NCBI GenBank assembly: GCA_947359465.1
Contig: OX375875.1
Coordinates: forward strand, 19,264,958-19,328,957
Direction of reading: 5' to 3'
Origin: Metellina segmentata
Taxonomy: Eukaryota; Arthropoda; Arachnida; Araneae; Tetragnathidae
Length of the DNA stretch: 64,000 nt
Shown: one piece after another, positions 42,176 through 55,408 of the stretch
How positions within the stretch are numbered: position 1 is the stretch's first letter
How the letters are laid out: the number at the start of each line of letters is the position of its first letter
Translations under genes and position numbers: made by a program
The notes under the pieces: model-generated
Database searches by the model: none
Told to the model about the DNA's origin: nothing
Seen by the model: the letters and a program-made list of their open reading frames with translations, nothing else

Positions 42176-44879
42176 CTAAGAAATGTTTTTCTATTAGGCT
42201 AATTGTAAGAGACGGTCGGTGGACAGGAATTATAAGTACCAGAGCATTGTTATTGAGAGAAGCTTCATAAAGTGTGACCACGTTGTCGACGAGTATTCCC
42301 CAGTGACTGCTCTGAAAAATTTACTTGGTGGGCTCATTTTGTGTGTTATCGCCTTGTTCGGCGATGTACCCCAGGGTAAGTGTGAATCCACATTAAAAAA
42401 AACAGTAAGGGGTGAAATAGCTAAAGTCTTTTATCAGATGATCAATCAATGGATGGTAAGTTGGTATTTAAATTATCAACGAACTAGAGCACCAGAACGG
42501 TCTATTGATGCAGGTCCAGGATAAACCTTGTAGGTAGGTAGGTAGTTGAAACGTCGCACTGGACAACACAATTGAAAAGCTTTCAGTTTTTTGTATAGTT
42601 GGGCACAAATGATTGCATATGTTCAAAAGTATTTTTATTACACCAGAAGCAATAATTAAATATAGTTTGAACCGTAGAGTAAGGTTTAAACACCTGCGCA
42701 ACAATAACAAAATATTAAATTACTTTCTAATTTTCAAATGCTAAATTTGTTGAAATTACTGTATATTCATAGCTAGATCAATACTTTGAAAGTGGAATGA
42801 CGAACTGCCTGGCATTTAAAGGAGATTTAGTCTCGATAAATGATGATTAAAATCTCTTAGATTAAAATATGAAGTTAAGGTTTAAAAAATCTTAAGGGCA
42901 AGTACTAGTAGCAAAAATATAGATGGGAAAAGTATTTTAATTAAAAATATTTAAGGAAACTGAACACTTACTTTTTTTTAGTATTCTTCAATAATCAGAC
43001 TTCTCGAAACCATGCTCCAACGCTATAAATAAATCATGTGTAAATTTATGTATCGTAGTTCACTTTAAGTATATAATTATTTCTAGAGATATGATTTTAT
43101 CAAAACATGCAGTATGTGTATGCATTTACTGAGGTGTACTTTCGTTTATATTCTATATAAACAGAACACATTTGCTAATTTTTATTATTTTTAATTAAAC
43201 ATGTTAGTTTTATTTTCTGTTGTAATAATTTTAATTTAAAACACAGTAGTAAAAAAGATTCATGTAGTCACAAGAAAAATAATCGAACCCCCTTACTCGC
43301 ATATTGATCATAGTTGAGGTTATTAAACGGTTCATTTATTAAGAAATAACATCTATAAATTTATGTGCAAAAAATTTTCCATCAAGGACCTCTTAGTTCT
43401 TTCGTTATGAAACTTCATATTAACCTTTAAGACAACTATAGGTACAGCAGTTGTACTTTGATCGTGTAAAGAAAGAATTTAGACTACGGGCAGTACAACT
43501 CAGTTGAACCTTGAAAGTAATACGAATCGAGCCAGTTACATCTATAGCCGTAGTCAAAAGGTTAAATTGAGTATAAGCTTCATAACTCCCAAATCGGATG
43601 ACAAATTTCGAATCTCATCGGAATTCAACTTCGGATACCAAGTTACAAACCAGCCATTTTTGTGTTATGAGGATGGAAAAAGAAGCTTCCCAGATACTTA
43701 TTATCTTCCGAAATAATCTTCCTATCAGGTTGAAATTCAGTGTTTTAATTTTAAACAATCCAAACAAAATCAACGTAATTTTTTTTAAAGTTAATTTTTA
43801 CTTATAATAAGCGGAGTGAACCATGACACTAATATACGAAACATTATAAATGAAATCCTTCATTTAAGTTTATGGAAATCGATTCAGAACTTTTTATGAC
43901 CTACAAAATTTCAGCTTGTTGAAGACAGAAATTAGCCATTTCTTTTTTGCAAAACTGGTCCAAAGTAGGGAGTACAAATTTTGTTAGTGGTAAAAGCCAA
44001 ATTTCAATATTGTTTAAAAGGTCCTTAGTGCATCTGCTAAACAAACTCCTCTCCGATCAAAAAGTTATACTCCTTTGTAAAGTTAAGGCTACACAACATT
44101 AGTGTCACAGCGTAGCGGTTCTGGACCTTTTAAGATTCTATAAGAGTTCTGGTCTTTCCTCCCGAGATCTTCCAAATAATTACTAATTGGTGTATAGGAG
44201 TTTTTAGCATATCATCTCAGTCAAGATTAAATGGACTTAGAACAGAGGAAATATAAAATTATAGTGAGCAATGTTAACCCATTTATGTACCCAGAATCAT
44301 ATGACCAAAACTAGTTGTAACGTGACCCTTAGCTGAGTGGAACTTAAAGTCATCACTGATGGGTCTATAGGACGGTAGAGAACGCCCATTCAAATTAACA
44401 GGAAGACTACGGCCGGTAAAGCAGTTCTACCTTGATCAACCCAAGAAATAATTTAGACTACTGTCGTTACAGCAGTTGTACCTCAGAAGCTATACGAATC
44501 GCGCCTGCTATATCTAGCCGTAGTAAAAAGGTTAATGATCTGATTGGTCCAAGCTACTTGGTAGTTGGTCGATTTTCCCATTTTTGTTGCCACTATAGAA
44601 ATGCGCATTCACTCATCTACTCTGTAATAAGATATTATATCGCCAAACGAGGCGATAAGAGGACAAATCTGTCAAGTCACGTGACTACTAGTCGACATGT
44701 TGGTGACACTTTTTCAAGCTCATCTCAATAACAATGGTCTGTCTACTTATATTTCACGTGTTTAGGACATACAAACATGGAAAGTCTTACTGATACACAA
44801 GAGAGAAATGCACCAGAAGTGGTTGCATGAATCGAACCTGCGCCGCCTACAGCTCGCAACTGTCAGCATTAGAAATAGT
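42176..44879. other. Unassigned, AT-rich, with one direct repeat pair
   Basis: A short SINE tail scrap lies at about 42475-42560. An open stretch with a strong donor CAGG|GTAAGT at 42375 is noted under findings. Blocks near 43440-43570 and 44405-44540 are diverged direct repeats (ACAGCAGTTGTAC, AATTTAGACTAC, AGCCGTAGT, AAAAGGTTAA). Nothing else recognised. Confidence 0.4.
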
Positions 44880-44939
44880 CTAAGCATTTCCACAAATTTT
44901 CTCAGAAAAATTTCTCATTAATAAGCACCCTCAAAATTT

Positions 44940-45680
44940 AAAAAATGCCATGGGATTCTAGAGAGAGCTATTGCATTGGGTCAAAGCTTACGTCGAATAC
45001 CTTGAAAACCAGGATCCGCATTTAACCTTCCGAGGGGTTTCGACGAGATACATCATCGATCAATATCTGACCAATTTTGCTAATGACAAGACATTTTTTC
45101 AAGACAATCAAGTTGGGTACTGGAAGGTCATGGGATTTCAGAGAGTGCTCCTGCATTGCGTCAAAGCTTACGTCGGATACCTTGGAAACCAGGATGCACA
45201 TTTAACCTTACGAGTGGTTTGCTACGTGATACATCATCCATCATTATTTGACAAAGTTTGCTGACGACAAGACATTTTTCAATATAACCTCCACAAAGAG
45301 GGTTAGGACGCTGATATCAAGAAGACTCGTAAAGAGAGTCTTACCTGGCATTGTTTTTAAATTGTGGGATATGTGATGGAAAACATTTGAAATTTTCCCC
45401 CAAATTTGATCTTAAAATGCATCTGTAAGCCAACTACTTACCAACCACGGAAGGTTCCGAGAATATATTTTCCGCATAGGATACCCGACGTCAGAAACCT
45501 GCATATGTGGTGAAACACATGATTCACTTCACTACATGCTGGACTACAGGCTTATGACGCAACTCCGAAAAGGACTCAAATCCATATGAGATCAATCCAG
45601 TGATATTGACCCTATTGGGGACTGTCTCGACAAAATGTTTTGTCATTAGGAAAACTGACCAGATCTTGATGGATTGAGTG
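44940..45680 (+). pseudogene. Non-LTR retrotransposon 3' ORF remnant, partly tandem-duplicated
   Basis: The frame gives WVKAYVEYLENQDPHLTFRG and, about 174 bp later, CVKAYVGYLGNQDAHLTLRV: the same RNase H-like block twice. Downstream, near 45470-45570, lies the GETxDSxHYM region as in the left copy. Stops and frameshifts throughout. Confidence 0.6.
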
Positions 45681-46555
45681 TTTACAAGTGATTAGCTGCT
45701 TGGGTAGATTTCTGTAGCATATAACGCCAAAGGTTCCCTGAACTAGGAAAAGCGGCTCAAGCTTATATCAGAACCAAGGCGGTGTGGGATCATGTAAGTC
45801 TCTAAACTTGCGAAGGTCATCGAAATGTAATATAGATGACTATATAGGAATTTCAATTCTGAGTCTTGCAATCTTAAGCACTAGCCAGGCTGTAAAATGG
45901 TAAGGCGAGGAGATAGAGATAAAAAAGCTCTATCCTGATCCTCTTAATAACAACACTAATTAAGATCCATGTAATGTAAACCTGAAACCACCTGTCAAGA
46001 AGATTACAGAGGGAAAGCGCTGCAAATCTACATGGTCGGTTGACAATGTTCGGTGTTTATTTTTCATATCCTGTGAAAAGAAATACTCATCCTATTTCGT
46101 GAGGACCTCAGTAAATAACTCTTTGGGGCTTTTTCTTCTACATCTGTAATGACTTCAGCTAGTAGGGACGGGAAAAAAAGTGCCCTATTAAGAATCGTAC
46201 AACTCTCAGGCTGCTAGAGAAACGACCATTGAAGGATTTAAGGTCCAAAAATTGAAGGTCATGGAAACGATGGATTATTATAATGATTACCGTGTATAAG
46301 CAGACATTTCATCGTTGTGCCACTTGAGTTGTTGCACAGTTGTTTCTTTCTCAGCGGGATGGAATCGAATCGGTTCAGCGTCAGCCGATCTATACATGTT
46401 ATCCACGTCACTGAGGTACTCTGCGGCATCTGGCGAGAAGGCGTCGTGCACAGCGTGGTACGCGAATACGTACTGTTCCTGAAAAAAACAATTGAAACAT
46501 GGCTAACAGGATTGGCTTAAATCGTGTAGTACAACGCCCAGGCAGTTGTATCTTT

Positions 46556-48880
46556 TAACGCATGACATTTTTTCTCTTAACCCTCCGAGCGCCACGAGAT
46601 TCCCGAGTAGTGTATTGTTGCTTTTTCCCAACAACTAAATTACTACGTAACTACATTTATTGTATGAAAGATTCCATGGATTATTTCAACCTTTCGAAAG
46701 ATTGCATCAGTATTTTTCTTACCATATGTTTTATGGTGCTGGTTTTCTTGAACCTTTGAACGCATATATGTTTTCTCTATACATTTAGCATCACAAGATT
46801 CCCAAGTAGAGTATTGTTGCTTTTTCCCAATAACAAAATTGCTAAGTAACTACATTTATTGTATGAAATATTCCATGGATTATTTCAACCTTTCGGAAGA
46901 TTGCATCAATATTTTCCTTACCATATATTTTATGGTGCTGGTTTTCTTGAAGCTTTGAACGCATATATGTTTTCTCTATACATTTAGCATCACAAGATTC
47001 CCAAGTAGAGTATTGTTGCTTTTTCCCAATAACAAAATTGCTAAGTAACTACATTTATTGTATGAAAGATTCCATGGATTATTTCAACCTTTCGAAAGAT
47101 TGCATCAGTATTTTCCTTACCATATGTTTTATGGTGCTGGTTTTCTTGAACCTTTGAACGCATATATGTTTTCTCTATACATTTAGCATCACAAGATTCC
47201 CAAGTAGAGTATTGTTGCTTTTTCCCAATAACAAAATTGCTAAGTAACTACATTTATTGTATGAAATATTCCATGGATTATTTCAACCTTTCGGAAGATT
47301 GCATCAATATTTTCCTTACCATATATTTTATGGTGCTGGTTTTCTTGAAGCTTTGAACGCATATATGTTTTCTCTATACATTTAGCATCACAAGATTCCC
47401 AAGTAGAGTATTGTTGCTTTTTCCCAATAACAAAATTGCTAAGTAACTACATTTATTGTATGAAATATTCCATGGATTATTTCAACCTTTCGGAAGATTG
47501 CATCAGTATTTTCCTTACCATATGTTTTATGGTGCTGGTTTTCTTGAACCTTTGAACGCATATATGTTTTCTCTATACATTTAGCATCACAAGATTCCCA
47601 AGTAGAGTATTGTTGCTTTTTCCCAATAACAAAATTGCTAAGTAACTACATTTATTGTATGAAATATTCCATGGATTATTTCAACCTTTCGAAAGATTGC
47701 ATCAGTATTTTCCTTACCATATGTTTTATGGTGCTGGTTTTCTTGAACCTTTGAACGCATATATGTTTTCTCTATACATTTAGCCATCACAAGATTCCCA
47801 AGTAGAGTATTGTTGCTTTTTCCCAATAACAAAATTGCTAAGTAACTACATTTATTGTATGAAAGATTCCATGGATTATTTCAACCTTTCGAAAGATTGC
47901 ATCAGTATTTTCCTTACCATATGTTTTATGGTGCTGGTTTTCTTGAACCTTTGAACGCATATATGTTTTCTCTATACATTTAGCATCACAAGATTCCCAA
48001 GTAGAGTATTGTTGCTTTTTCCCAATAACAAAATTGCTAAGTAACTACATTTATTGTATGAAAGATTCCATGGATTATTTCAACCTTTCGAAAGATTGCA
48101 TCAGTATTTTCCTTACCATATGTTTTATGGTGCTGGTTTTCTTGAACCTTTGAACGCATATATGTTTTCTCTATACATTTAGCATCACAAGATTCCCAAG
48201 TAGAGTATTGTTGCTTTTTCCCAATAACAAAATTGCTAAGTAACTACATTTATTGTATGAAATATTCCATGGATTATTTCAACCTTTCGAAAGATTGCAT
48301 CAGTATTTTCCTTACCATATGTTTTATGGTGCTGGTTTTCTTGAACCTTTGAACGCATATATGTTTTCTCTATACATTTAGCATCACAAGATTCCCAAGT
48401 AGAGTATTGTTGCTTTTTCCCAATAACAAAATTGCTAAGTAACTACATTTATTGTATGAAAGATTCCATGGATTATTTCAACCTTTCGAAAGATTGCATC
48501 AATATTTTTCTTACCATATGTTTTATGGTGCTGGTTTTCTTGAACCTTTGAACGCATATATGTTTTCTCTATGCATTTAGCATCACAAGATTCCCAAGTA
48601 GAGTATTGTTGCTTTTTCCCAATAACAAAATTGCTAAGTAACTACATTTATTGTATGAAATATTCCATGGATTATTTCAACCTTTCGGAAGATTGCATCA
48701 ATATTTTCCTTACCATATATTTTATGGTGCTGGTTTTCTTGAAGCTTTGAACGCATATATGTTTTCTGTATAGATTTAGCATCACAAGATTCCCAAGTAG
48801 AGTATTGCTACTTTTTTCCAGTAACAAAATTGCGAAGTAACGAAATCTATTGCATGAAAGAATCCACGGATTATTATTTT
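46556..48880. repeat. 199 bp satellite array, about 11 monomers
   Basis: The motif CGCATATATG recurs at 46761, 46960, 47159, 47358, 47557, 47756, 47956, 48155, 48354, 48553 and 48752. The spacing is 199 bp throughout, except one of 200 caused by a single inserted base (TAGCCATC). Two variants alternate: most have GAACCTTTGAACG, while those at 46960, 47358 and 48752 have GAAGCTTTGAACG. Flanking monomers are much more diverged. The frames in it are not genes. Confidence 0.97.
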
Positions 48881-49744
48881 ACTCAACAACAAAATTACGA
48901 AGTAACGACATCTATTGAATGAAAGATACCATGGATTATTTCAACATAGAGAAATATTTTGTTAATCTTTTCCTTCGAATATTTTTATAGTGCTTGTTTT
49001 CTTGTACCTATGAACACATGACGTGTTTTCTTTTAACCCACTTAACGTCACGAGATGCCCGAGTAGTATATTGTTGCTTTTACTCAACACAGTTACTAAT
49101 TAATTAACCACATCTAGGGAATGAAAGATTCAATGGATAATTTTAACCTTTAGAAATATTTTATTAGTATTTTCCTTAGAATATGTTTTATTGATCTTAT
49201 TTTGTTTTCGTGATACTTACTTATATGTTTTATCATGCTAATTTTTAAGCTAGTTGTTTATCGGATGTTAAAACAAAATATTTTTTCAAATTTTACCTTG
49301 TCGTGCACTTGGTGCATTTTATCCAGTTTAGGACCTTGCGCCATAAATACAATACCAACTTTGGTTCTAGCAATCATAGGAATCGAAGTACCTTTATAAA
49401 GCTATACAACCAATCATATTCTCATTCTTGATATTTTTCCCAAGCACCTGGAATTTTCTTTGGAAATAAATTGATAGCCAGTTTTCGTGCTCGTTTACCC
49501 GTAACGCCGTGATGTGCTTTCTATTATTATGTATCCTTGGAACAAGCTCTTTCAAGCCATTAAAATTTGAGATTCAGTGTTTTATATGAACTATTCTTTC
49601 CTTGCTCTGAAACGTATATTTTTAGCATCATAATGTTTAATCATTATTAACCGGTACCCTTAAATGGTGTCTTATCTTTGAATGAACATTCAACCACTCG
49701 CAGTTTTGTGCTGTCTTTCGGGTCCTAACTTTGTTAATTAAATA

Positions 49745-49895
49745 GGTAGTATAAGAAACGTCATACTGGAGAAACACAACAGTTTGCTGGTGACGGTCAG
49801 GGATCCGTCGAGGAACGGATCGAGTTTCGAACTCGCAACCTTCTGGTTACAAATCCGCAACTCTACCAACTGGAGTGTCACGGCTCTATGACTCC
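49745..49895 (-). repeat. Minimal SINE-B, counterpart of 36461-36605
   Basis: Head complement GATCGAGTTTCGAACTCGC (B box), tail side TATAAGAAACGTCATACTGG, body missing. Confidence 0.75.
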
Positions 49896-50793
49896 TGGTT
49901 TAATTTTTATTTAGTTATAGAGCACATTAAACTACAATATATCAGTAGCCTTTACGCAAAGATTCACGAAGATTTGACCTCTGTGATCTAATCTCTCAGG
50001 CTAACAGGGATCAAGTATCCACAGGTGTCAGCCATTTAGTCGATTCAAAAATTGTAGTTTTTTACTATACCTATTACCAACAATGTAGGTATAGATTTTT
50101 TATGAGATAGGTTCGGTGACTGAGCAACTAATTTCTTCAGTGATCTAATTTCCTCCTCATCCTGGTACAGACAAAACAAAATTGATATGCTTTTCCAATA
50201 TACATAATGCAGACACAGCTATATAGTGAAAGGATGTGGTTCTAAAAGAAAATCAAAAGGAAAATTGAAAAATAAATTTATTAAAGAAAACTATAAAATC
50301 AAGTTAAGCCTTTTCCAGCAAGAAACGAATTTATCAATTATTTCCGTTGAAAATAATATGTCCATGTGAACTGCCATCAGAGCTATGCCCGTCAGTCTCT
50401 GCTGGGCGGTTCTGTTCCTTCTGTTAAGCAAATCACAGAACTGCTACTCTATCACCAATACTTATGAATCACAGTTATTACCTGCTACTGAAATATCAAA
50501 GTAACAGTGATTTGGCAGCAGTGATTACTTGAACAGTCATTGACAATATCTATGATTCGGTAGCACCGATTTAGGGCTAAGTGATATCAGCTTCCCTGTT
50601 GGTGGTTGTGATCGGTGACTGCGACTGATATTGGTGAAACGGTGACAGTTCAAAATGGGACTGAATATAAGTGATATGGGGTTGTGCGACGTCAGCGACT
50701 CAGACGTGATGTATTTCCGGTGTAGGGCACAAAATATCTTAAATCACAAGAAACCAACATCCTATTCCAACTAATCAGATTGTCAGTTTATAG

Positions 50794-51150
50794 AATCACA
50801 GTTTAGAATTACATATATTCTTGGGTAGCAGACGCAGTTAGAACTGTTACTTTGACATCACTCTTAGTAACATTCCTTATTATTACCATGTATAATGGGA
50901 GGGTGGTTGAAGTCATCTCTTACCTACGTACTTGCCTCTTGTGAACAATATTGTAATTCATTTGATGTTCACAATCACAGTTTAGAATCACATATATTCT
51001 TGGGTAGCAGTCGCAGTTAGAATTGTTACTTTTAAAACACTCTTAGTAACAACCCTAATTATTACCATTTATAATGGGAGAGCAGTTGAACCCACCCTTA
51101 CCTACGTGCTTGTCTCTTGTGTACTATATTGTAAGATTTGATGTAGTAAT
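50794..51150. repeat. Tandem duplication, 179 bp period
   Basis: Two units starting AATCACAGTTTAGAATYACA, sharing CATATATTCTTGGGTAGCAG, CACTCTTAGTAACA and TTACCTACGT blocks. Confidence 0.9.
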
Positions 51151-51169
51151 GGTTAGGTTCGTCAAAGTA

Positions 51170-51741
51170 CACAATATAAACAAAAGTATTTGGACACTGC
51201 GGAAATTCGGTGGAGGATCCATCTTAGTGTAGGGTTGTTTTTCCTGGTTAGAACTCGGTCCATTGCTTTGTGTACCTGATACAATGAACGATGATGTGTA
51301 ACCTCGACGTTCTGGATGATTCGGCCTCGCCTACACTATGGCAATACTACGGAGATCATGGTTGTTTCTTCCAATGGGATCGAGCTTCATGCCAAACAGC
51401 AAAACGTGTGCTGGACTGGTTTCCTGCAAATGAGGTGAATTTGCTTGACTGGCTTGTTCAGAGCCCCGATCTCAATCCGATTGAGCAATTGTAGAATGAA
51501 TTGGAGAGACGAGTACGACACCACCATGCACGGCCATCTTTATAGTAATCTCTTCTCACAGCCTTACAAGAGACATGGCGGGCTCTTCCTGCCCAGACTT
51601 ACAGAGAACTTACGGAAACTATGTCTCGACTTGTTGCAGCTGTAGTATAATCTAAAGGAGGATCCAACCTTTACTAAATAGAATAATAAAGTACTTTTTC
51701 TGAAAAACATACCGTGACCAAATACTTTTGTCCATTGAGTG
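51170..51741 (+). mobile_element. Tc1-like deletion derivative (copy 1)
   Basis: 572 bp with TIRs CACAATATAAACAAAAGTAT and the complement of GACAAAAGTATTTGGTCAC-type sequence at 51714-51741; TA at 51168-51169, decayed on the right. Right after the left TIR the sequence enters the transposase at FGGGSI. Recognisable: CFFQWDRASCQTAKRVLDWF (first catalytic D), VQSPDLNPIEQL (second D and E, DD34E spacing not verified). TAG follows where W is expected. The N-terminal DNA-binding half is missing. Confidence 0.9.
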
Positions 51742-52189
51742 TGTTTATAAAACAAAGGGATCAATTGCTTACCGGCTTTTCAACCAAGTCCACTCTTTGC
51801 AGCCTCATTTGATCCAGCCTCTGCGGGAAGTTGACAACACCTTCCTGCCTGGCTCTCTCCAACATGGAGTCCGTGAGAATTACAGTCCCCGTTCGCCCAA
51901 CACCGGCACTGAGAAGATAAATGCATGAATATAGGGTGCCACAACAAAAATGTTACCAGACTTGGATCGTTTATAATGTGTTTATTAAATATCGTACGAT
52001 TGGCCTTCAATGTTTATAACAAACCCCATCAGCGTATTTTTTTGTACTTAGTTAATATTCTCAAATTGATGCCCATACCAATCTATACAGCGCTAGCAAC
52101 GTGAAGCTATGACTCCTGGTCTTCTTCATGTTCCATCAAATACCATTCACAAAACTTAACTCTCATAGCTGAATTATCCATGATTAATC
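51742..52189 (-). other. Possible mariner-type 3' end, otherwise unassigned
   Basis: On the minus strand around 52050-52100 a peptide LYRCIDINLRIL or RCIDWYGHQFENIN resembles the RCxxCIxxxGxHFE end of mariner-like transposases. A TAGGGTGCCACAACAAAAAT at 51934 could be the corresponding terminus. Weak. Confidence 0.25.
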
Positions 52190-53240
52190 TCTTGAATTAA
52201 TAGAAAGAGTTGAATCACCTTCATTCAGAGCATGTACTCAACTCTCTGTCTGGTTCATCTTTCAAAGCTTGTACTAATGTCAAAACTCAACTCTCCTATC
52301 TGGATCATCTTCATTGAGAGCGTGTAGTAATGCCAATACCCAACTCTCCTTTCTATAGCATCGTCATTGAGAGCGCGTACTGTCAAAATTAAACTCTCCT
52401 GGCTGGATCATCTTCATTGAGAGTGTGTACTAATGTCAAAACTCTCCTATCGTGATCATCTTCATTGAGTACGTGTACTAATGCCAATACTCAACTCTTT
52501 TATCTGGAGCATCGTCATTGATAACGTGTACTAATGTCAAAATTAAACTGTCCTGGCTGGATCATCTTCATTGAGAGTGTGCACTAATGTCAAAACTCTC
52601 CTATCGCGATCATCTTCATTGAGTGCGTGTACTAATACCAATACTCAACTCTTTTATCTGGAGCATCGTCATTGATAGCGTGTACTAATGTCAAAATTAA
52701 ACTGTCCTGGCTGGATCATCTTCATTGAGAGTGTGTACTAATGTCAAAACTCTCCTATCGCGATCATCTTCATTGAGTGCGTGTACTAATACCAATACTC
52801 AACTCTTTTATCTGGAGCATCGTCATTGATAGCGTGTACTAATGTCAAAATTAAACTGTCCTGGCTGGATCATCTTCATTGAGAGTGTGTACAAATGTCA
52901 AAACTCTCCAATCTGGATCATCTTCATTGAAAGCGTGTACTAATGCCAATACCCAACTCTCCTATCTGGAGCATCGTCATTGACAGCGTGTAATAATGTC
53001 AAAATTAAACTGTCATGGCTGGATCATCTTCATTGAGAGTGTGTACTACTCTCCTAGCTCGATCATCTTAATTGAGTGCGTGTTCTACTGTCAAAACAAC
53101 TGTTCTAGCTGGATCATCTTCATTGAGTGTGTGTACCAATGTCAAAACGTAACTCTCTAGCTGCATCATCTTCGTTGAGAGCGGGTACTAATGTCAAAAC
53201 TCAACTCTCTAACTGGATCATCTTCATTAAGAGCGTGTTC
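52190..53240. repeat. Minisatellite with 154 bp higher-order period
   Basis: GTCAAAATTAAACT recurs at 52382, 52536, 52690, 52844 and 52998, exactly 154 bp apart. Each 154 bp unit is built of three related subunits of about 50 bp containing GATCATCTTCATTGAGAG or GAGCATCGTCATTGATAG and GTGTACTAATGTCAA or GTGTACTAATACCAA. The edges are less regular. Confidence 0.95.
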
Positions 53241-53454
53241 GTATGTTGGTTTGTTACGTTTACAATAAAATTGCTTCGCAATATGATGGACACTATTCAT
53301 ATGCGTTCTTACTTCACAAGCAGCCTGGCGGAGGGTGTCGTAAACAAAAATATTACCACACTTCATTATATGTTAAAACGCTAAATTTTATTTTTGTTGC
53401 AGATTTAACGGTTGAGAAATAATGTCCGAATCCAGATAGTTGCGAAAAAAGAAA

Positions 53455-53760
53455 GTATGTGTTAAAATGCTACTGGAAGTGCGGTAGAAGTGCAAAGACG
53501 GTTTCAGGAAAAAATGTCACACTGATCAACCCAGTAGAGTCACCGTAAAACTAATTAGAAATATGTTTGAAACAGACGGTAACTGTTTGGAATGTTCAGA
53601 TACAACGTTCCGGAAGACTGCGATCATCGACTGACGCAGACACGGAAGAAAGGGTGATTGGAAATGGATCGTCAGCAGCCAAAAATATTGCTTCAACAGG
53701 CTGCTCGAGAAGTAAGGTTTCCAAACGATATTGTCTATCCTGTTTTGAAGCGATTTAATT
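53455..53760 (+). pseudogene. Mariner-like transposase N-terminal fragment (DUF4817-type)
   Basis: Plus strand, frameshifted: EVQRRFRKK near 53486, FETDG, then PKILLQQAAREVRFPNDIVY and PVLKRFNW at about 53680-53760. The EVQRRFRxK...RxTxxxxxxxFExTG...SxxxAxREVxIPxxTVxxVLxKR pattern is typical of the N-terminal HTH region of this group. The catalytic part is absent. Confidence 0.55.
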
Positions 53761-54008
53761 GGACAATAATTTGTGTACAAAAAAATACGTCTATGTAGTT
53801 CATTATAAAAACTGAAAGCAAATTTACGAAATATAACAAACACTTTACAGACAATCAAAGTGTAGTACCATTATTTGTGTACGCTTTGCATATTTACTCG
53901 GCCTGAAGTGAATCTTAATCCCGATTCAGGTACATAAATCCAGGGATCAAGCATTTATCACAAGAAATCAAATTTTTCAGAGAAATGGCGTGGGTTTTGT
54001 TCCATACA

Positions 54009-54321
54009 TATAATTTGGTAATTTTTAATTAATGTCGAACGTGAGCAACACAACGGACTATTGACGACAGTCCGGGATCAATCACCTAAGGAAAAGATCT
54101 GAGGACAACACCGCGTAATTCTGAACCACTGTGAGATAACGAGGCAGCACCAGATCTGGCACCCCACTCTCTAAACATCCACAATATACCAACGTGAGGA
54201 CTCTTGACCTCGACAAATTTGAGGTGCACCAGTCGCCTCTACACCATACGCTTACAAACATCCATGAACCAGGAACCTTCCGATCTAGAGGCTAACACCT
54301 TAACTAGACCGGTTGATCGGC
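54009..54321 (-). repeat. SINE-A copy, 12 bp TSD with one mismatch
   Basis: TSD TTGTTCCATACA (53997-54008) and TTGTTTCATACA (54322-54333). The head lacks part of the B box. Confidence 0.85.
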
Positions 54322-54714
54322 TTGTTTCATACAGAGACTACTCACATTGTGGAAATGTGATCCTTTAAGGTCTACTTTGGTCCACAAGCATAGCGATTTT
54401 TCTTATTAACAAGTGACAAAGAAATCGAAATCTTTTCTTTTCCATTGAGCATAGTATGATCGGGATTTTGAGCTTTCACCAGACTGGGAATATTTTACTT
54501 TTGCTGTCCAAATCCACACATTACGTTACGTCTGGAATACCTGCAGGAAATACGTCCACCCGTAGAAACACTACAGCCATCTATGTGTTCTACGAGTTCT
54601 ACTGGTACATTTAGCTTGCTAAGAAAGCTCTCAGTAAGATTTTTCGTAGACTTCGAAATTTTTGTTGGCCCTTCACACTTTATTAAATCATTCGAATGAA
54701 CTGTAGTTCTAGAA

Positions 54715-55103
54715 CAGTGCTTCTCAACTGGTGTGCCTGGTGACATACCTAGGTGCGCTCTATGAAATCCCAGATAGATACGTGTGTGGAGATGGGGATA
54801 TAAATGTGTATTTTTAGTTATTGAGTTAAATATGGTACATTATATATATCTTTATTTCAACATAAAATGTTCTATGCGAAATATCATTATTCTGTTAAGA
54901 GCGAGGAAAATATGCAGTGCACCAAAAAACAGTCACAAGAAGGTCTTACACGTATTTGTTCAAACAGGGCTTGAGCCAATTCGTAGCTGCTCAAGGTCGT
55001 TTTCCAGTTATTTCTATATTTCGAAGCATTTTGTGTGTGGTGTGCCTACGATTTGTAGAACTTCTATAGTGTGCTACGACTTTAAAATGTTTGAGAATCA
55101 CTG
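54715..55103. mobile_element. hAT-type MITE, 389 bp
   Basis: Ends CAGTGCTTCTCAACTGGTG and complement CAGTGATTCTCAAAC; TSD TTCTAGAA (54707-54714) versus TTCTAGAC (55104-55111), seven of eight. The 195-codon frame 54784-55371 crosses its right end and is not a gene. 55112-55393 after it holds nothing recognisable. Confidence 0.8.
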
Positions 55104-55408
55104 TTCTAGACCCTTGAAAACAAATAAATCTAATTCGAGGGATACGTATGTTCAATTTGCTTTACACATTCTCTATAAAAGGGATTTTCAGTACACACAA
55201 ATAACGGTGTCTGAGATATTACTTTTTCTGACCAAATGCTATCGTATGGTACATATCGTTGTTACATTAAATATAGTTTATTGCTTGGCAACGTTTAATC
55301 TAAATGGCAACGACCAATCAACTATCATATATAAGTTCTTTGCAATTTTTATTGCTGAAATATTGTTCTAAAAACAAGCTGTGACTTCACGTTGAGAATA
55401 TGTACAGG

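Larger units (their letters stand above)
44880..50620. repeat. Segmental duplication, right copy
   Basis: Collinear with 34015-37295 but longer, because the satellite has expanded by about ten monomers and the LINE end is partly duplicated in tandem. Confidence 0.85.

Noticed and set aside
46556..53240. CRISPR-like regular repeats
   Set aside because: Monomers are contiguous with no unique spacers, and the genome is clearly eukaryotic: these are satellite and minisatellite arrays.
54784..55371. 195-codon open reading frame
   Set aside because: It starts inside a hAT-type MITE and runs out of its right end, so it cannot be an ancestral gene.
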